20,840 nucleotides of DNA, from NCBI GenBank assembly GCA_002298545.1, contig DBKQ01000089.1, positions 11,163 through 32,002 on the forward strand. The letters run 5' to 3'. The first letter of the stretch is position 1; every line of letters starts with the position of its first letter. A model generated the notes under the pieces. That model had not been told where the DNA came from. It saw nothing but the letters and a program-made list of their open reading frames with translations, and did not search any database. Position numbers and translations under genes: made by a program. This DNA comes from Prevotella sp. UBA746 (lineage in GTDB: Bacteria; Bacteroidota; Bacteroidia; Bacteroidales; Bacteroidaceae). Of this stretch, positions 1 through 7,661 are shown piece by piece.

Positions 1-218
1 TCGGGCGATAAACATAAAAAACAATGTAGCTCACAGATAGAGGACAACAATAAAAATCATATATCTTAATATGTTGTGCTTTTAAGATGGTAGACTGTTT
101 CCTTTGTTTTATCGGTTTTTGTCTAAAAACATTATCTTCTGATGATATATATTATGAACTTTCTGATTTGTTTCTTGATGTAATAGAAAGCATATCGAAA
201 GCAGAATTTCCGAAAAAC

Positions 219-250
219 TTTGTTTTGCAACATTTTTTTTCTTACTTTTG
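219..250 (+). promoter_or_regulatory. Probable Bacteroidota-type promoter for the kinase-RapZ gene
   Basis: TACTTTTG at 243-250 matches the Bacteroidota -7 consensus TAnnTTTG exactly. A TTTG at 219-222 lies 20 bases upstream, close to the usual distance for the -33 element. The predicted transcription start would fall only a few bases before, or at, the ATG at 258, so the mRNA would have almost no leader. The same TACTTTTG octamer occurs in the riboswitch promoter at the other end of the window. The motif is short and the region is AT-rich, so a chance match is possible. Bases 1-218 show no other feature I can support. Confidence 0.45.
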
Positions 251-257
251 TCGGAGT

Positions 258-1793
258 ATGGAAAAACTGACGAAACTTTATACAGAATATACGGGCAGCA
301 AACCTGCCAATATACAGAAGATTGCGGGGGCAGGAAGCAACCGCGAGTATTACAGGTTTACCGATGATAACGGCAAAACCATAATTGGTGTCGTTGGCAC
401 GAGCCGCGACGAAAATCACGCCTTTATCTATCTGGCACGCCATTTCCGGGAAATGAAACTGCCAGTACCTCAGGTGTTGGCAGTTGCCGACGACGAACTG
501 CGCTATCTGCAGACCGACCTCGGAGCGACGTCGCTCTATGATGCCATCCGCGGCGGACGAGAGGCTGGCGGCAGATACAACCAGATGGAAAAGCAACTGC
601 TTGTGAAGACAATTCGTGAGCTGCCGGCAATACAGATGCAGGGCGCAAATGGACTGGACTGGTCTAACTGCTATCCGCAGCCGGAATTCGACGTAGACAG
701 TGTATTGTTCGACCTTAACTATTTCAAGTATTGTTTTCTGAAACCAACGGAACTCGACTTCCACGAACTCAAGCTTGAGGCAAACTTCCGACTCTTTGCC
801 AAGGATCTTACGGCAGAAAAGACCGACAGCTTTCTGTATCGCGACTTCCAGGCTCGCAATGTGATGATAGACTCGCAAGGCAATCCTTGTTTCATTGATT
901 TCCAGGGTGGAAGGAAAGGACCATTCTATTACGATCTCGCCTCCTTCCTGTGGCAGGCATCGGCGAAATATCCTTATAAGTTGCGTCGAGAACTCGTTTA
1001 TGAATACTACAATTCGCTGAAGAACTACATTGAAGTGCCATCGGTAAGGCATTTTGTGGAGCGCCTCAGTCTGTTCGTACTCTTCCGCACGCTGCAGGTG
1101 CTTGGAGCCTATGGCTTCCGCGGATATTTCGAGCGCAAGAAATATTTTATCGAGAGTATACCGGCGGCGATGCAGAATCTCAGGGAACTGCTCCAACTCG
1201 ATGTTTTCCCATATCCTTATATGATAGATATGTTGAAGCGACTCACAGAACTGCCACAGTTTGCTCCAAAGAAAGAGGAGGAGAAGACGAGAACTGACGG
1301 ACTGAAAACCGATGAGAAGAAAGTATACGACAGTCATCCGCAGGACGGACCGGCTACTTTCTCGAAGTATGACGGACGGGGACCGCTCGTCGTCAGGGTG
1401 TTCAGCTTTTCATATAAAAAAGGAATTCCAGAGGACGAGTCGGGCAATGGCGGAGGTTACGTGTTCGACTGTCGCTCCACTCATAATCCGGGACGCTACG
1501 AACCGTATAAAAAGCTTACAGGCCTTGACGAACCCGTAATCCGCTTTCTTGAGGACGATGGCGAGATACTAACCTTCCTCGACAGTGTCTACAAACTTGC
1601 CGATGCTCACGTGGCACGCTATATCCAAAGGGGATTCACAGACCTTATGTTCTCATTTGGCTGCACTGGCGGTCAGCATCGCAGCGTATATTCTGCGCAG
1701 CATCTGGCGGAACATATACACAGGAAGTTTGGCATAGAAGTGAGGATACTCCACAGAGAACAAGGTATCTCACAGGTGTTAAAAGCAAAATAA
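258..1793 (+). CDS. AmgK-like sugar kinase fused to a RapZ C-terminal domain
   Basis: A protein of 511 aa with two domains. Residues 1 to about 330 form an aminoglycoside-phosphotransferase-type kinase: glycine-rich segment GAGSNREYYRF (about 23-33), catalytic loop YRDFQARN (about 194-201) and metal-binding DFQGGRKGPFYYDLAS from about 213. The DFQ...GP..YDL pattern resembles AmgK, the anomeric N-acetylmuramate/N-acetylglucosamine kinase of peptidoglycan recycling. Residues about 375-511 match the C-terminal domain of the RNase adaptor RapZ (DxRxxxNP, LTGLD, and SFGCTGGQHRSV at about 466-477), which in E. coli binds glucosamine-6-phosphate. RapZ's N-terminal P-loop domain is absent. The frame is open upstream to an ATG at 87, but family similarity begins at the ATG at 258 and a promoter motif ends at 250, so I chose 258. 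The domain calls are firm; the substrate and any regulatory role are inferred. Confidence 0.85.
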   Translation: MEKLTKLYTEYTGSKPANIQKIAGAGSNREYYRFTDDNGKTIIGVVGTSRDENHAFIYLARHFREMKLPVPQVLAVADDELRYLQTDLGATSLYDAIRGGREAGGRYNQMEKQLLVKTIRELPAIQMQGANGLDWSNCYPQPEFDVDSVLFDLNYFKYCFLKPTELDFHELKLEANFRLFAKDLTAEKTDSFLYRDFQARNVMIDSQGNPCFIDFQGGRKGPFYYDLASFLWQASAKYPYKLRRELVYEYYNSLKNYIEVPSVRHFVERLSLFVLFRTLQVLGAYGFRGYFERKKYFIESIPAAMQNLRELLQLDVFPYPYMIDMLKRLTELPQFAPKKEEEKTRTDGLKTDEKKVYDSHPQDGPATFSKYDGRGPLVVRVFSFSYKKGIPEDESGNGGGYVFDCRSTHNPGRYEPYKKLTGLDEPVIRFLEDDGEILTFLDSVYKLADAHVARYIQRGFTDLMFSFGCTGGQHRSVYSAQHLAEHIHRKFGIEVRILHREQGISQVLKAK

Positions 1794-1798
1794 AAAGA

Positions 1799-1840
1799 AG
1801 AGAATCATTCGTATTACAGCTAACGGATGATTCTCTTTTT
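1799..1840. terminator. Bidirectional intrinsic terminator between convergent genes
   Basis: The arms AGAGAATCATTCG (1799-1811) and CGGATGATTCTCT (1824-1836) pair over 13 positions with one G-T wobble, around a 12-base loop. A T-run follows at 1836-1840 on the + strand, and an A-run at 1792-1796 gives the matching U-run for - strand transcripts. The hairpin lies directly between the stop codon of the kinase-RapZ gene and the stop of cbiB, so it can end both transcription units. Confidence 0.85.
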
Positions 1841-2854
1841 CTATATTATCGCCGCTATCACTACAACAGAAACAATTTCTGCAAAGAGACACGTACGGAT
1901 ACTGAAGAGCATATCATTGAAAGTCAGTTCCCGTGGGTTTGATCCAATGTATGGCTTATAGAAGAGTTCGCCAAAATAATCATGAGATCCGCCGAAACGA
2001 CAGTCAAGTAAGGCTGACAATGCCGCTTCCGGCCAACCGCTGTTTGGCGAGGCATGGCAGCGAGAGTAATGCCATGTCTGCCTGATGTAGTATGCCAGTG
2101 AGCGATGAGGAAGCAATGAATATAGTCTGACATATATCCATCCCACTAAAATCATGATCATGGCAGTGATGCGCGCCGGCAGCCAGTTAGCAATGTCGTC
2201 GATATGTGCCGCCCAGCATCCGAAATCCTTGTATCTCTTGTTCTGATAACCTATCATGGAGTCGAAGGTATTAATCATTTTGTATGTCAGCATACCTGGT
2301 ATTCCGAGTACGGAGAACCAGAAGAGGGGAGCAATGACACCATCGGAGAGATTTTCGGCAAGCGTTTCCAAAGCAGCCGTTGCCACCTCCTGATGCGAGA
2401 GCTTCTGAGTATCGCGCCCCACGATGCGGGCCACCTGTCGTCTGCCTTCATCGAGACTGCGGCTGAGAGCCTGGAACACCATCTTCACCTCGCGGCGCAA
2501 CGTATTTCCGGCAAGACAGAAAAATACGAGGACGGACATTAGCAGATACGAGAGTAATACAAAGCGCCAGTTGGCTCCGTGCAATTTGTCGATTGAACAA
2601 AGCCGTAGCCATGCCAGGAGAACAGTTGTGGCGAGGAATATGAGCAGAATACTTCCTACGGCAAATACTGCTCCTTTAGCCTTTCTGTGTTTACCCTTGT
2701 TTAGTAGGTGTTCCCCCTTGGCAATCCATTTTCCCATATAAACTACGGGGTGGGGAAGACGGGAAGGGTCACCGAACAACAGGTCGAGAATCCATCCAGT
2801 CAAGAGACTTGCCAGGAGTGTATGATTAAAAAGAAACATTATAATGCTGTCCAT
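1841..2854 (-). CDS. cbiB: Adenosylcobinamide-phosphate synthase CbiB
   Basis: Integral inner-membrane enzyme (337 aa) that attaches the aminopropanol arm to adenosylcobyric acid, giving adenosylcobinamide or its phosphate. The N-terminus has the family signature ILDLLFGDPSRLPHPVVYMGK after a hydrophobic stretch. Further membrane segments are seen at about residues 55-75 and 95-115, and the C-terminus is hydrophobic (EIVSVVVIAAII). The conserved ALETLAENLSDGVIAPLFW region is present. Length is normal for the family. The ATG at 2854 overlaps the upstream aminotransferase gene by 16 bases. An alternative start (Met6, ATG at 2839-2837) would overlap its stop by one base as TAATG, so translational coupling is likely with either start. 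It is the last gene of the operon, just before the terminator. Confidence 0.93.
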   Translation of the reverse strand: MDSIIMFLFNHTLLASLLTGWILDLLFGDPSRLPHPVVYMGKWIAKGEHLLNKGKHRKAKGAVFAVGSILLIFLATTVLLAWLRLCSIDKLHGANWRFVLLSYLLMSVLVFFCLAGNTLRREVKMVFQALSRSLDEGRRQVARIVGRDTQKLSHQEVATAALETLAENLSDGVIAPLFWFSVLGIPGMLTYKMINTFDSMIGYQNKRYKDFGCWAAHIDDIANWLPARITAMIMILVGWIYVRLYSLLPHRSLAYYIRQTWHYSRCHASPNSGWPEAALSALLDCRFGGSHDYFGELFYKPYIGSNPRELTFNDMLFSIRTCLFAEIVSVVVIAAII

Positions 2855-3852
2855 ATTCTTAAAGCTTTAATTAGTTTGTCGTCTTCGTCTCTCGTCTGCA
2901 CGGCAATGCGGAAATGCCTTTCTGATAGGCCATGGAAATTGCTTGCATCGCGTATCAGCATACCTTGTTCGCTTGCGAGCCATTCCTTCAGTGCGGCGGC
3001 ACTCGACGAGGGGAGTTCACACAGTAGCATATTTGAATCCGACGGAAAGGTCTTTATGCCCATTAAGCTAATCTGTTCAGTCATGCGCTCACGCTCCGTG
3101 CAAAGGGCAACGGCATCGATACAGTATTCATCCCGATGTTCTATAAGATAAATGCCGGCTTTTAGGGCAAGAGCATTAACCGACCACGGCATGCGCCACC
3201 GTTTCACTCTATCCAGAATCTTCTTGCAGCCAACAGCATATCCCAGTCGTATGCCGGGAATACCGAAATCCTTTGTCATGGAATTTATGAGCAGTACGTT
3301 ACCGAGCTCTATGGCATCATCAGCCCTCATAGTCCTCTTCATGGTATAAGCCGAATAGCTTTGGTCGATGATGAAGACAGTTTCCGGATTACGCCTTATT
3401 ATATTATATAGCAAGTCATAATCCATTGCGGAGCCCGTAGGGTTATTGGGGTTGCACAGCCATACTGCATCTTCATTTCCAAGAGAACCAATGTCTTCAA
3501 GAGTAGATATGCTCCTCGTTTCACAACCGTACATTATGCAGGCATCGGCATATTCGGCAAAAGTGGGTTGCATGATATATGCCACCTTGTCGCTCAAGCT
3601 TTGGGCGATTAGGTATATAGCTTCAGTGGCGCCGTTGGTAACCATTATGCAGTCACTCTCTATACCGAGCCTTTCTTCTATCGCTTTCTCCAAGGATATT
3701 GGCGTTGGTTCGGGATAACTGGTGATAGTCTTCAGGTTTGAGGCAAGGAAAGAGAAGAGCCTGGAATGAGAGAAATGGTTGAAGATATTGGTGGAGAAGT
3801 TAATCTCCACATTATTATATTTAAATAAGTCGTCGCCGTGTCCGTAAATCAT
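2839..3852 (-). CDS. cobD: CobD/CobC-like threonine-phosphate decarboxylase (PLP aminotransferase fold)
   Basis: A class I/II PLP-dependent enzyme of 337 aa from the histidinol-phosphate aminotransferase/CobD group. Visible motifs: NGATEAIYL (about 73-81), NPNNPTG (134-140), IIDQSYSAY (161-169) with the cofactor-contacting Asp and Tyr, the PLP lysine K194 in SMTKDFGIPGIRLGY, and FRIAVQTRDED (about 314-324) with the carboxylate-binding Arg. In B12 synthesis CobD makes (R)-1-amino-2-propanol phosphate, the substrate used by CbiB. Its place between cbiP and cbiB, with a 4-base ATGA overlap to cbiP, argues for this role over histidine synthesis. The sequence alone cannot fully exclude a histidinol-phosphate aminotransferase. 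A second threonine-kinase domain is not present. Confidence 0.85.
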   Translation of the reverse strand: MIYGHGDDLFKYNNVEINFSTNIFNHFSHSRLFSFLASNLKTITSYPEPTPISLEKAIEERLGIESDCIMVTNGATEAIYLIAQSLSDKVAYIMQPTFAEYADACIMYGCETRSISTLEDIGSLGNEDAVWLCNPNNPTGSAMDYDLLYNIIRRNPETVFIIDQSYSAYTMKRTMRADDAIELGNVLLINSMTKDFGIPGIRLGYAVGCKKILDRVKRWRMPWSVNALALKAGIYLIEHRDEYCIDAVALCTERERMTEQISLMGIKTFPSDSNMLLCELPSSSAAALKEWLASEQGMLIRDASNFHGLSERHFRIAVQTRDEDDKLIKALRIWTAL

Positions 3853-5312
3853 GATTGCATAATTTTAATCAGTCTGTCGATGTCAACATACTTCCTCACG
3901 TGAGCTGCGAGCAAGTCGTATTGACGATTCTTGAACTCCTCCACAGTTTCCGAATGCATGTTTCCCTTTCCCTTGGCAAAAGGTTCAAGGATATAGTCAA
4001 TAACCGCTCCATTGTCGAGAAATCCGTGGATATAAGTTCCGATACAATGTTCAGCCATTACAACTGTTTCTGTCTTCTCCCCAGCTTTGCCGGATTGTTC
4101 AGAATACACGGTGTCGCCCTGGTGAATCTCATATCCCTTACATTCCGCTGCGTTGAATGAGAAAGAAACCTGTCTCGTTACCTTGTCGTGCTTCATCACC
4201 GTCGTTGTGTCGAGCAGCCCCAGTCCCGGCAGTTGTGTCACGCTTCCCTCCACGCCGTCAGGGTCAGCAACTATCTGTCCGAGCATTTGAAAACCACCGC
4301 AGATGCCAACAACCGTCTTTCCCTCTTTATGCGCCCTGATGATAGCCTGTGCCACACCGTTGCGCCTCAGTTCGTAAAGGTCGTCGAGCGTAGCCTTTGT
4401 GCCGGGCAGAATGATGATGTCTGCCTTTTCTATGTCAGAGATGTTATTCGTGTAAAAGAGATTTACGCGACAGTCGCGCTCCAAAACATTAAAGTCTGTG
4501 AAGTTAGATATATGGCGGAGCAATACAACGGCGATGTTCACTTTGCCTTCAGTCGTAGAATGCATCTTCTTTTGCAGTTCCACGCTGTCCTCTTCTTCAA
4601 TAACTATATCCTTGAACATCGGTACTATACCCAGTACCGGTACGCCACACAACTCCTCAATCATCCTTTTTCCATCGTCGAATAGACGGATGTCGCCGCG
4701 AAACTTGTTAATGATAATTCCCTTAATCCTCTTTCTGTCGTCGGGCGTCTGCAGCATCACACTACCATAACATGAGGCAAACACACCGCCGCGGTCGATA
4801 TCCGCAACAAGAATCACGTTAGCCCCGGCATGGCGTGCCATTGGCATGTTCACGAGGTCGGAATCGCGCAAGTTAATCTCCGAGATACTGCCAGCCCCTT
4901 CCATAATAATCGGGTTAAACCGGTTTGCCAGGCGGTCGAAGGCTGCGTTCACGGCAGAACGCAGTTCCTCCCGCCCCTCCTTGCGGAAATAGGCATAAGC
5001 AGAGCGGTTGCCTATAGGTTTGCCGTTAAGCACCACTTGAGTGGTATGCTCCGAGTTAGGTTTCAGTAGGAGCGGATTCATATCCGTGGAGCATGGCAAT
5101 CCCGCTGCCTCCGCCTGAACAGCCTGTGCGCGTCCTATTTCCAGTCCGTCGGGTGTGGCAAAAGAGTTGAGCGCCATGTTCTGGGCTTTAAAAGGAGCCG
5201 GTTGGTAGCCTTCTTGCAGAAAGATTCGGCATAGAGCCGTGGCAAGTATGCTCTTGCCCACATCGCTGCCCGTTCCGGCAAGCATAAGGGGATGAAGATA
5301 TTTCTTGTTCAT
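3849..5312 (-). CDS. cbiP: Cobyric acid synthase CbiP/CobQ
   Basis: Glutamine-dependent amidotransferase (487 aa, normal length) that amidates the side chains b, d, e and g of adenosylcobyrinic acid a,c-diamide. The N-terminal ATPase half starts with the P-loop-like GTGSDVGKS (13-21), followed by PFKAQNMALNS and MEGAGSISEINL. The C-terminal class I glutaminase half carries the nucleophile Cys338 in VVGICGGFQMLG and a probable catalytic His429 in GTYIHGFLDN. Unlike CbiA in this operon, both halves are in one chain. The start overlaps the stop of the CbiA glutaminase gene by 4 bases (ATGA at 5312-5309), and its stop overlaps the cobD start in the same way. Confidence 0.95.
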   Translation of the reverse strand: MNKKYLHPLMLAGTGSDVGKSILATALCRIFLQEGYQPAPFKAQNMALNSFATPDGLEIGRAQAVQAEAAGLPCSTDMNPLLLKPNSEHTTQVVLNGKPIGNRSAYAYFRKEGREELRSAVNAAFDRLANRFNPIIMEGAGSISEINLRDSDLVNMPMARHAGANVILVADIDRGGVFASCYGSVMLQTPDDRKRIKGIIINKFRGDIRLFDDGKRMIEELCGVPVLGIVPMFKDIVIEEEDSVELQKKMHSTTEGKVNIAVVLLRHISNFTDFNVLERDCRVNLFYTNNISDIEKADIIILPGTKATLDDLYELRRNGVAQAIIRAHKEGKTVVGICGGFQMLGQIVADPDGVEGSVTQLPGLGLLDTTTVMKHDKVTRQVSFSFNAAECKGYEIHQGDTVYSEQSGKAGEKTETVVMAEHCIGTYIHGFLDNGAVIDYILEPFAKGKGNMHSETVEEFKNRQYDLLAAHVRKYVDIDRLIKIMQS

Positions 5313-5923
5313 ATATTTTCTTTGCTTGTATTCTTTAGATTAAAAAAAGGAAAACCGTTCTCTGCCCAATACCAATGGGTGTATCCGGCAATGACATTTT
5401 TGTATCTGAAAATGGCTGTAGCTGTGGGCATGCCTTTAGCCGAAAGTTGATTGCGCTCGCATCTTATGCCTCTGCGTGCCAACGCAGAATCATCCGTAAC
5501 GATATCAGAATAATGAAACTCATGACCTTTGATTACGTACTCATTATCAGGAGTGCCTACAATCATTTGCCTATATCCAAGATGCAGACGAGCATTATCC
5601 ATTGTGGCGTAAATGGGGAGTACTCCGCACATAGGCTTATCGTCAATCGAGTTGCAAAGGAACATGAATCCTCCACATTCCGCATACGTCATCCCGCCCA
5701 GTTCGGCATACTCTTTTATATCGTTCCTCATGCTTCTGTTATTGGATAACCCGGAAGAAAACAGTTCCGGATATCCTCCAGGCAGATAGAGAAGGTCGCA
5801 TTTAGGCAAATGGCTGTAGCGGAGTGGAGAAAAAAACTCTACGTCGCCCACATTCCTCAGGGTATCCACGTTGGCGCGGTATAAAAAGTTAAACGCCTCA
5901 TCGCGTGCAATCAGAATCTTCAT
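5309..5923 (-). CDS. cbiA: Cobyrinic acid a,c-diamide synthase CbiA, glutaminase half (split gene)
   Basis: This 204-aa protein matches the C-terminal glutaminase domain of CbiA only. It opens with MKILIARDEAFNFLY, which in the usual single-chain enzyme lies just after the interdomain linker. The oxyanion region LLYLPGGYPE (about 44-53), nucleophile Cys83 in YAECGGFMFL, GHEFHYS (133-139) and AGYTHWYWAE (about 179-188, catalytic-His region) are all present, so the domain looks intact. It should provide ammonia for amidation of the a and c side chains, working with the ATPase half encoded just upstream. There are 17 bases between the upstream TGA and this ATG, and the reading frame differs. A TAA stands in this frame 12 bases before the ATG, so joining the two halves would need more than one change. 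Confidence 0.88.
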   Translation of the reverse strand: MKILIARDEAFNFLYRANVDTLRNVGDVEFFSPLRYSHLPKCDLLYLPGGYPELFSSGLSNNRSMRNDIKEYAELGGMTYAECGGFMFLCNSIDDKPMCGVLPIYATMDNARLHLGYRQMIVGTPDNEYVIKGHEFHYSDIVTDDSALARRGIRCERNQLSAKGMPTATAIFRYKNVIAGYTHWYWAENGFPFFNLKNTSKENI

Positions 5924-5940
5924 AGTGTATATGATTTATT

Positions 5941-6603
5941 TCACAGGTTTAGAATCCTGTCAATATCAACATGTTTCTCAATCTCTCGAGCCGCAATATC
6001 GATGATGCGGTTCATGTCCTTCTCCTCCGAAACAGTAAGTCCGAGGTGTCTTCCCGGAACATTCAGTTCGGGGTTTCTTGGCAAATATCCCAAACACTCC
6101 ACTCCTGCATCCCTACAAGCCGACGCGAGGAAGGAAAAGTGTTTTTCTGAAGCCACATTATTAAATACCACCCCAGCAAGACACATGTCCTTATTGAAGT
6201 TTTTAAACCCATATATGAGCGGCGCCACGCTGTAAGCCGTAGATTTAGCGTTAACTATCAGCACTACGGGCAAATTGAGCAATACGGCAATTTCCGCACT
6301 ACTACCACGGCATGCGTCGTAGCCGTCGAAAAGTCCCATGACCCCCTCGACGACAGCTATGTTAGCTTCCTTGCTGTATTCTTTAAAAATGCTTCTGACA
6401 TGTTCGGGCGAAGCCATAAACGTGTCGATGTTCACGCTCTCATTTCCTGAGGCAATACGATGGAACATCGTGTCTATATAGTCAGGACCGCACTTAAATG
6501 GTTGTACGTTAAGTCCCCTGTTTCTCAAGGCACGAAGTAGTCCCATTGTGAATGTCGTCTTGCCGCTGTTAGATGTGGCGGCGCCGATAAGAAGTGATTT
6601 CAT
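5941..6603 (-). CDS. cbiA: Cobyrinic acid a,c-diamide synthase CbiA, ATPase half (split gene)
   Basis: This 220-aa protein matches the N-terminal, dethiobiotin-synthetase-like ATPase domain of CbiA: P-loop ATSNSGKTT (9-17), QPFKCGPDYIDTMFH (about 34-48), VVEGVMGLFDGYD and the switch-like AEIAVLLNLPVVLIVNA. It ends EKHVDIDRILNL at the natural end of the domain, where the single-chain enzyme would continue through a linker into the glutaminase. The usual CbiA is about 430-460 aa, and the two products here add up to 424. The start follows the permease gene after 17 bases. The clean domain-boundary break and intact motifs favour a working two-subunit enzyme over a recent pseudogene, but an assembly or sequencing error cannot be excluded. 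Confidence 0.88.
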   Translation of the reverse strand: MKSLLIGAATSNSGKTTFTMGLLRALRNRGLNVQPFKCGPDYIDTMFHRIASGNESVNIDTFMASPEHVRSIFKEYSKEANIAVVEGVMGLFDGYDACRGSSAEIAVLLNLPVVLIVNAKSTAYSVAPLIYGFKNFNKDMCLAGVVFNNVASEKHFSFLASACRDAGVECLGYLPRNPELNVPGRHLGLTVSEEKDMNRIIDIAAREIEKHVDIDRILNL

Positions 6604-6620
6604 AAGTCAAGAGAATAGCT

Positions 6621-7661
6621 TTATATTCCGTTTTTCTTTTTCAGTAAAATAGAAAGAGCGATAGGTGCTCCGATGAGTGACGTTACCGAGTTGATAGGCA
6701 GTGCTCCCTCGAATCCCGGCATACGTGCAATGAGATTGCAGAGCAAGGCAAGGGCGGCACCACAGAGCACGCAAGCTGGCAAGAGGATGCGGTGGTCGGT
6801 GGAGTTAAACAGTCCGCGACAAATATGTGGCACGGCGAGTCCGAGAAACATAATCGGTCCGCAGTATGCCGTAGCGATGGCAGTAAGAGTCCCGGCTGTT
6901 GCTATTACAAACATTCGGGAGCGTTTCACGTTGAGCCCTAAGTTAGAAGCATACATGTCGCCAAGCAACAGAATGTTTAGCGGTTTGGCGAGCAGCATCA
7001 CGAGGGGCAAGACTACAGCTGTAAGTCCGGCAAACACATACACCTGTCCGCCCGTCACTCTTGCAAACGAGCCCAAGCCCCATATCACGTATGCTCTGAT
7101 GTCCTCCTCGCTTGAGAAATATTTGAGTACTCCTATAATAGCCGTGGCGATATAGCCGATAAGCACGCCCGTGATAAGGAGTGTCACGTTTCCCTCCACT
7201 CTGTGGGATAGAAATACAATAAGCGACATAACGAGTAATGCCCCGGCAACGGCAGCCAGCGTAATGGCCGAGTTGCCTATAATGCCGAAGTTCGAGAGTG
7301 CCGTGCCACCCAAAGCTCCGCTAAGCAGTACGACGAAAGCTACGCCAAGACTTGCTGCGCTTGAAATTCCTAATACCGACGGACCGGCAAGTGGATTTCT
7401 AAAAACTGTCTGCATCTCCATTCCGGCAACCGACAGTGCGGCGCCACATGCAATGGCGGTAACCGTCTGCGGTAGTCTGGTGTACATTATAATGTTTGTC
7501 CACACTTCACCATTCTCTCCTTTAACGGCATTATCGCTAAAGGGAGAGAGAATTTCAAACACCTCTCCGACAGGTATTGCCACCGAACCGACCGTCAGGT
7601 TCAAGACGGCAAGCACTATGCATCCCAATATAAGTATAGTCATCTTCTTTGTTTGTCGCAT
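6621..7661 (-). CDS. BtuC/FecCD-type ABC transporter permease
   Basis: A polytopic inner-membrane protein (346 aa) of the FecCD/BtuC family, which moves cobamides, haem or ferric siderophores with an ATPase and a binding protein. It shows the family patterns AALSVAGMEMQTVFRNPLAGP (about 75-95) leading into LGISSAASLG, PIMFLGLAVPHICRGL in the coupling-helix region, and a C-terminal LPINSVTSLIGAPIALSIL. The location inside a B12 operon points to cobamides or corrinoid precursors. The binding protein is encoded about 8 kb upstream in the same operon, but no ATPase (BtuD) gene is in the window. The start at 7661 overlaps the CbiJ-CbiD gene by 22 bases and gives a basic N-terminus (MRQTKK). A start at 7643 would make an ATGA overlap like the neighbouring junctions. 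Confidence 0.88.
   Translation of the reverse strand: MRQTKKMTILILGCIVLAVLNLTVGSVAIPVGEVFEILSPFSDNAVKGENGEVWTNIIMYTRLPQTVTAIACGAALSVAGMEMQTVFRNPLAGPSVLGISSAASLGVAFVVLLSGALGGTALSNFGIIGNSAITLAAVAGALLVMSLIVFLSHRVEGNVTLLITGVLIGYIATAIIGVLKYFSSEEDIRAYVIWGLGSFARVTGGQVYVFAGLTAVVLPLVMLLAKPLNILLLGDMYASNLGLNVKRSRMFVIATAGTLTAIATAYCGPIMFLGLAVPHICRGLFNSTDHRILLPACVLCGAALALLCNLIARMPGFEGALPINSVTSLIGAPIALSILLKKKNGI

Noticed and set aside
87..257. The longer start of the kinase-RapZ protein, adding 57 residues
   Set aside because: The added residues have no similarity to the kinase family, and a good promoter motif lies inside this stretch; the ATG at 258 fits better.
132..1337. A 401-codon open frame on the - strand opposite the kinase-RapZ gene
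   Set aside because: It resembles no family I know, lacks a coherent domain pattern, and runs opposite a gene with clear catalytic motifs. It is best explained as a codon-bias shadow.
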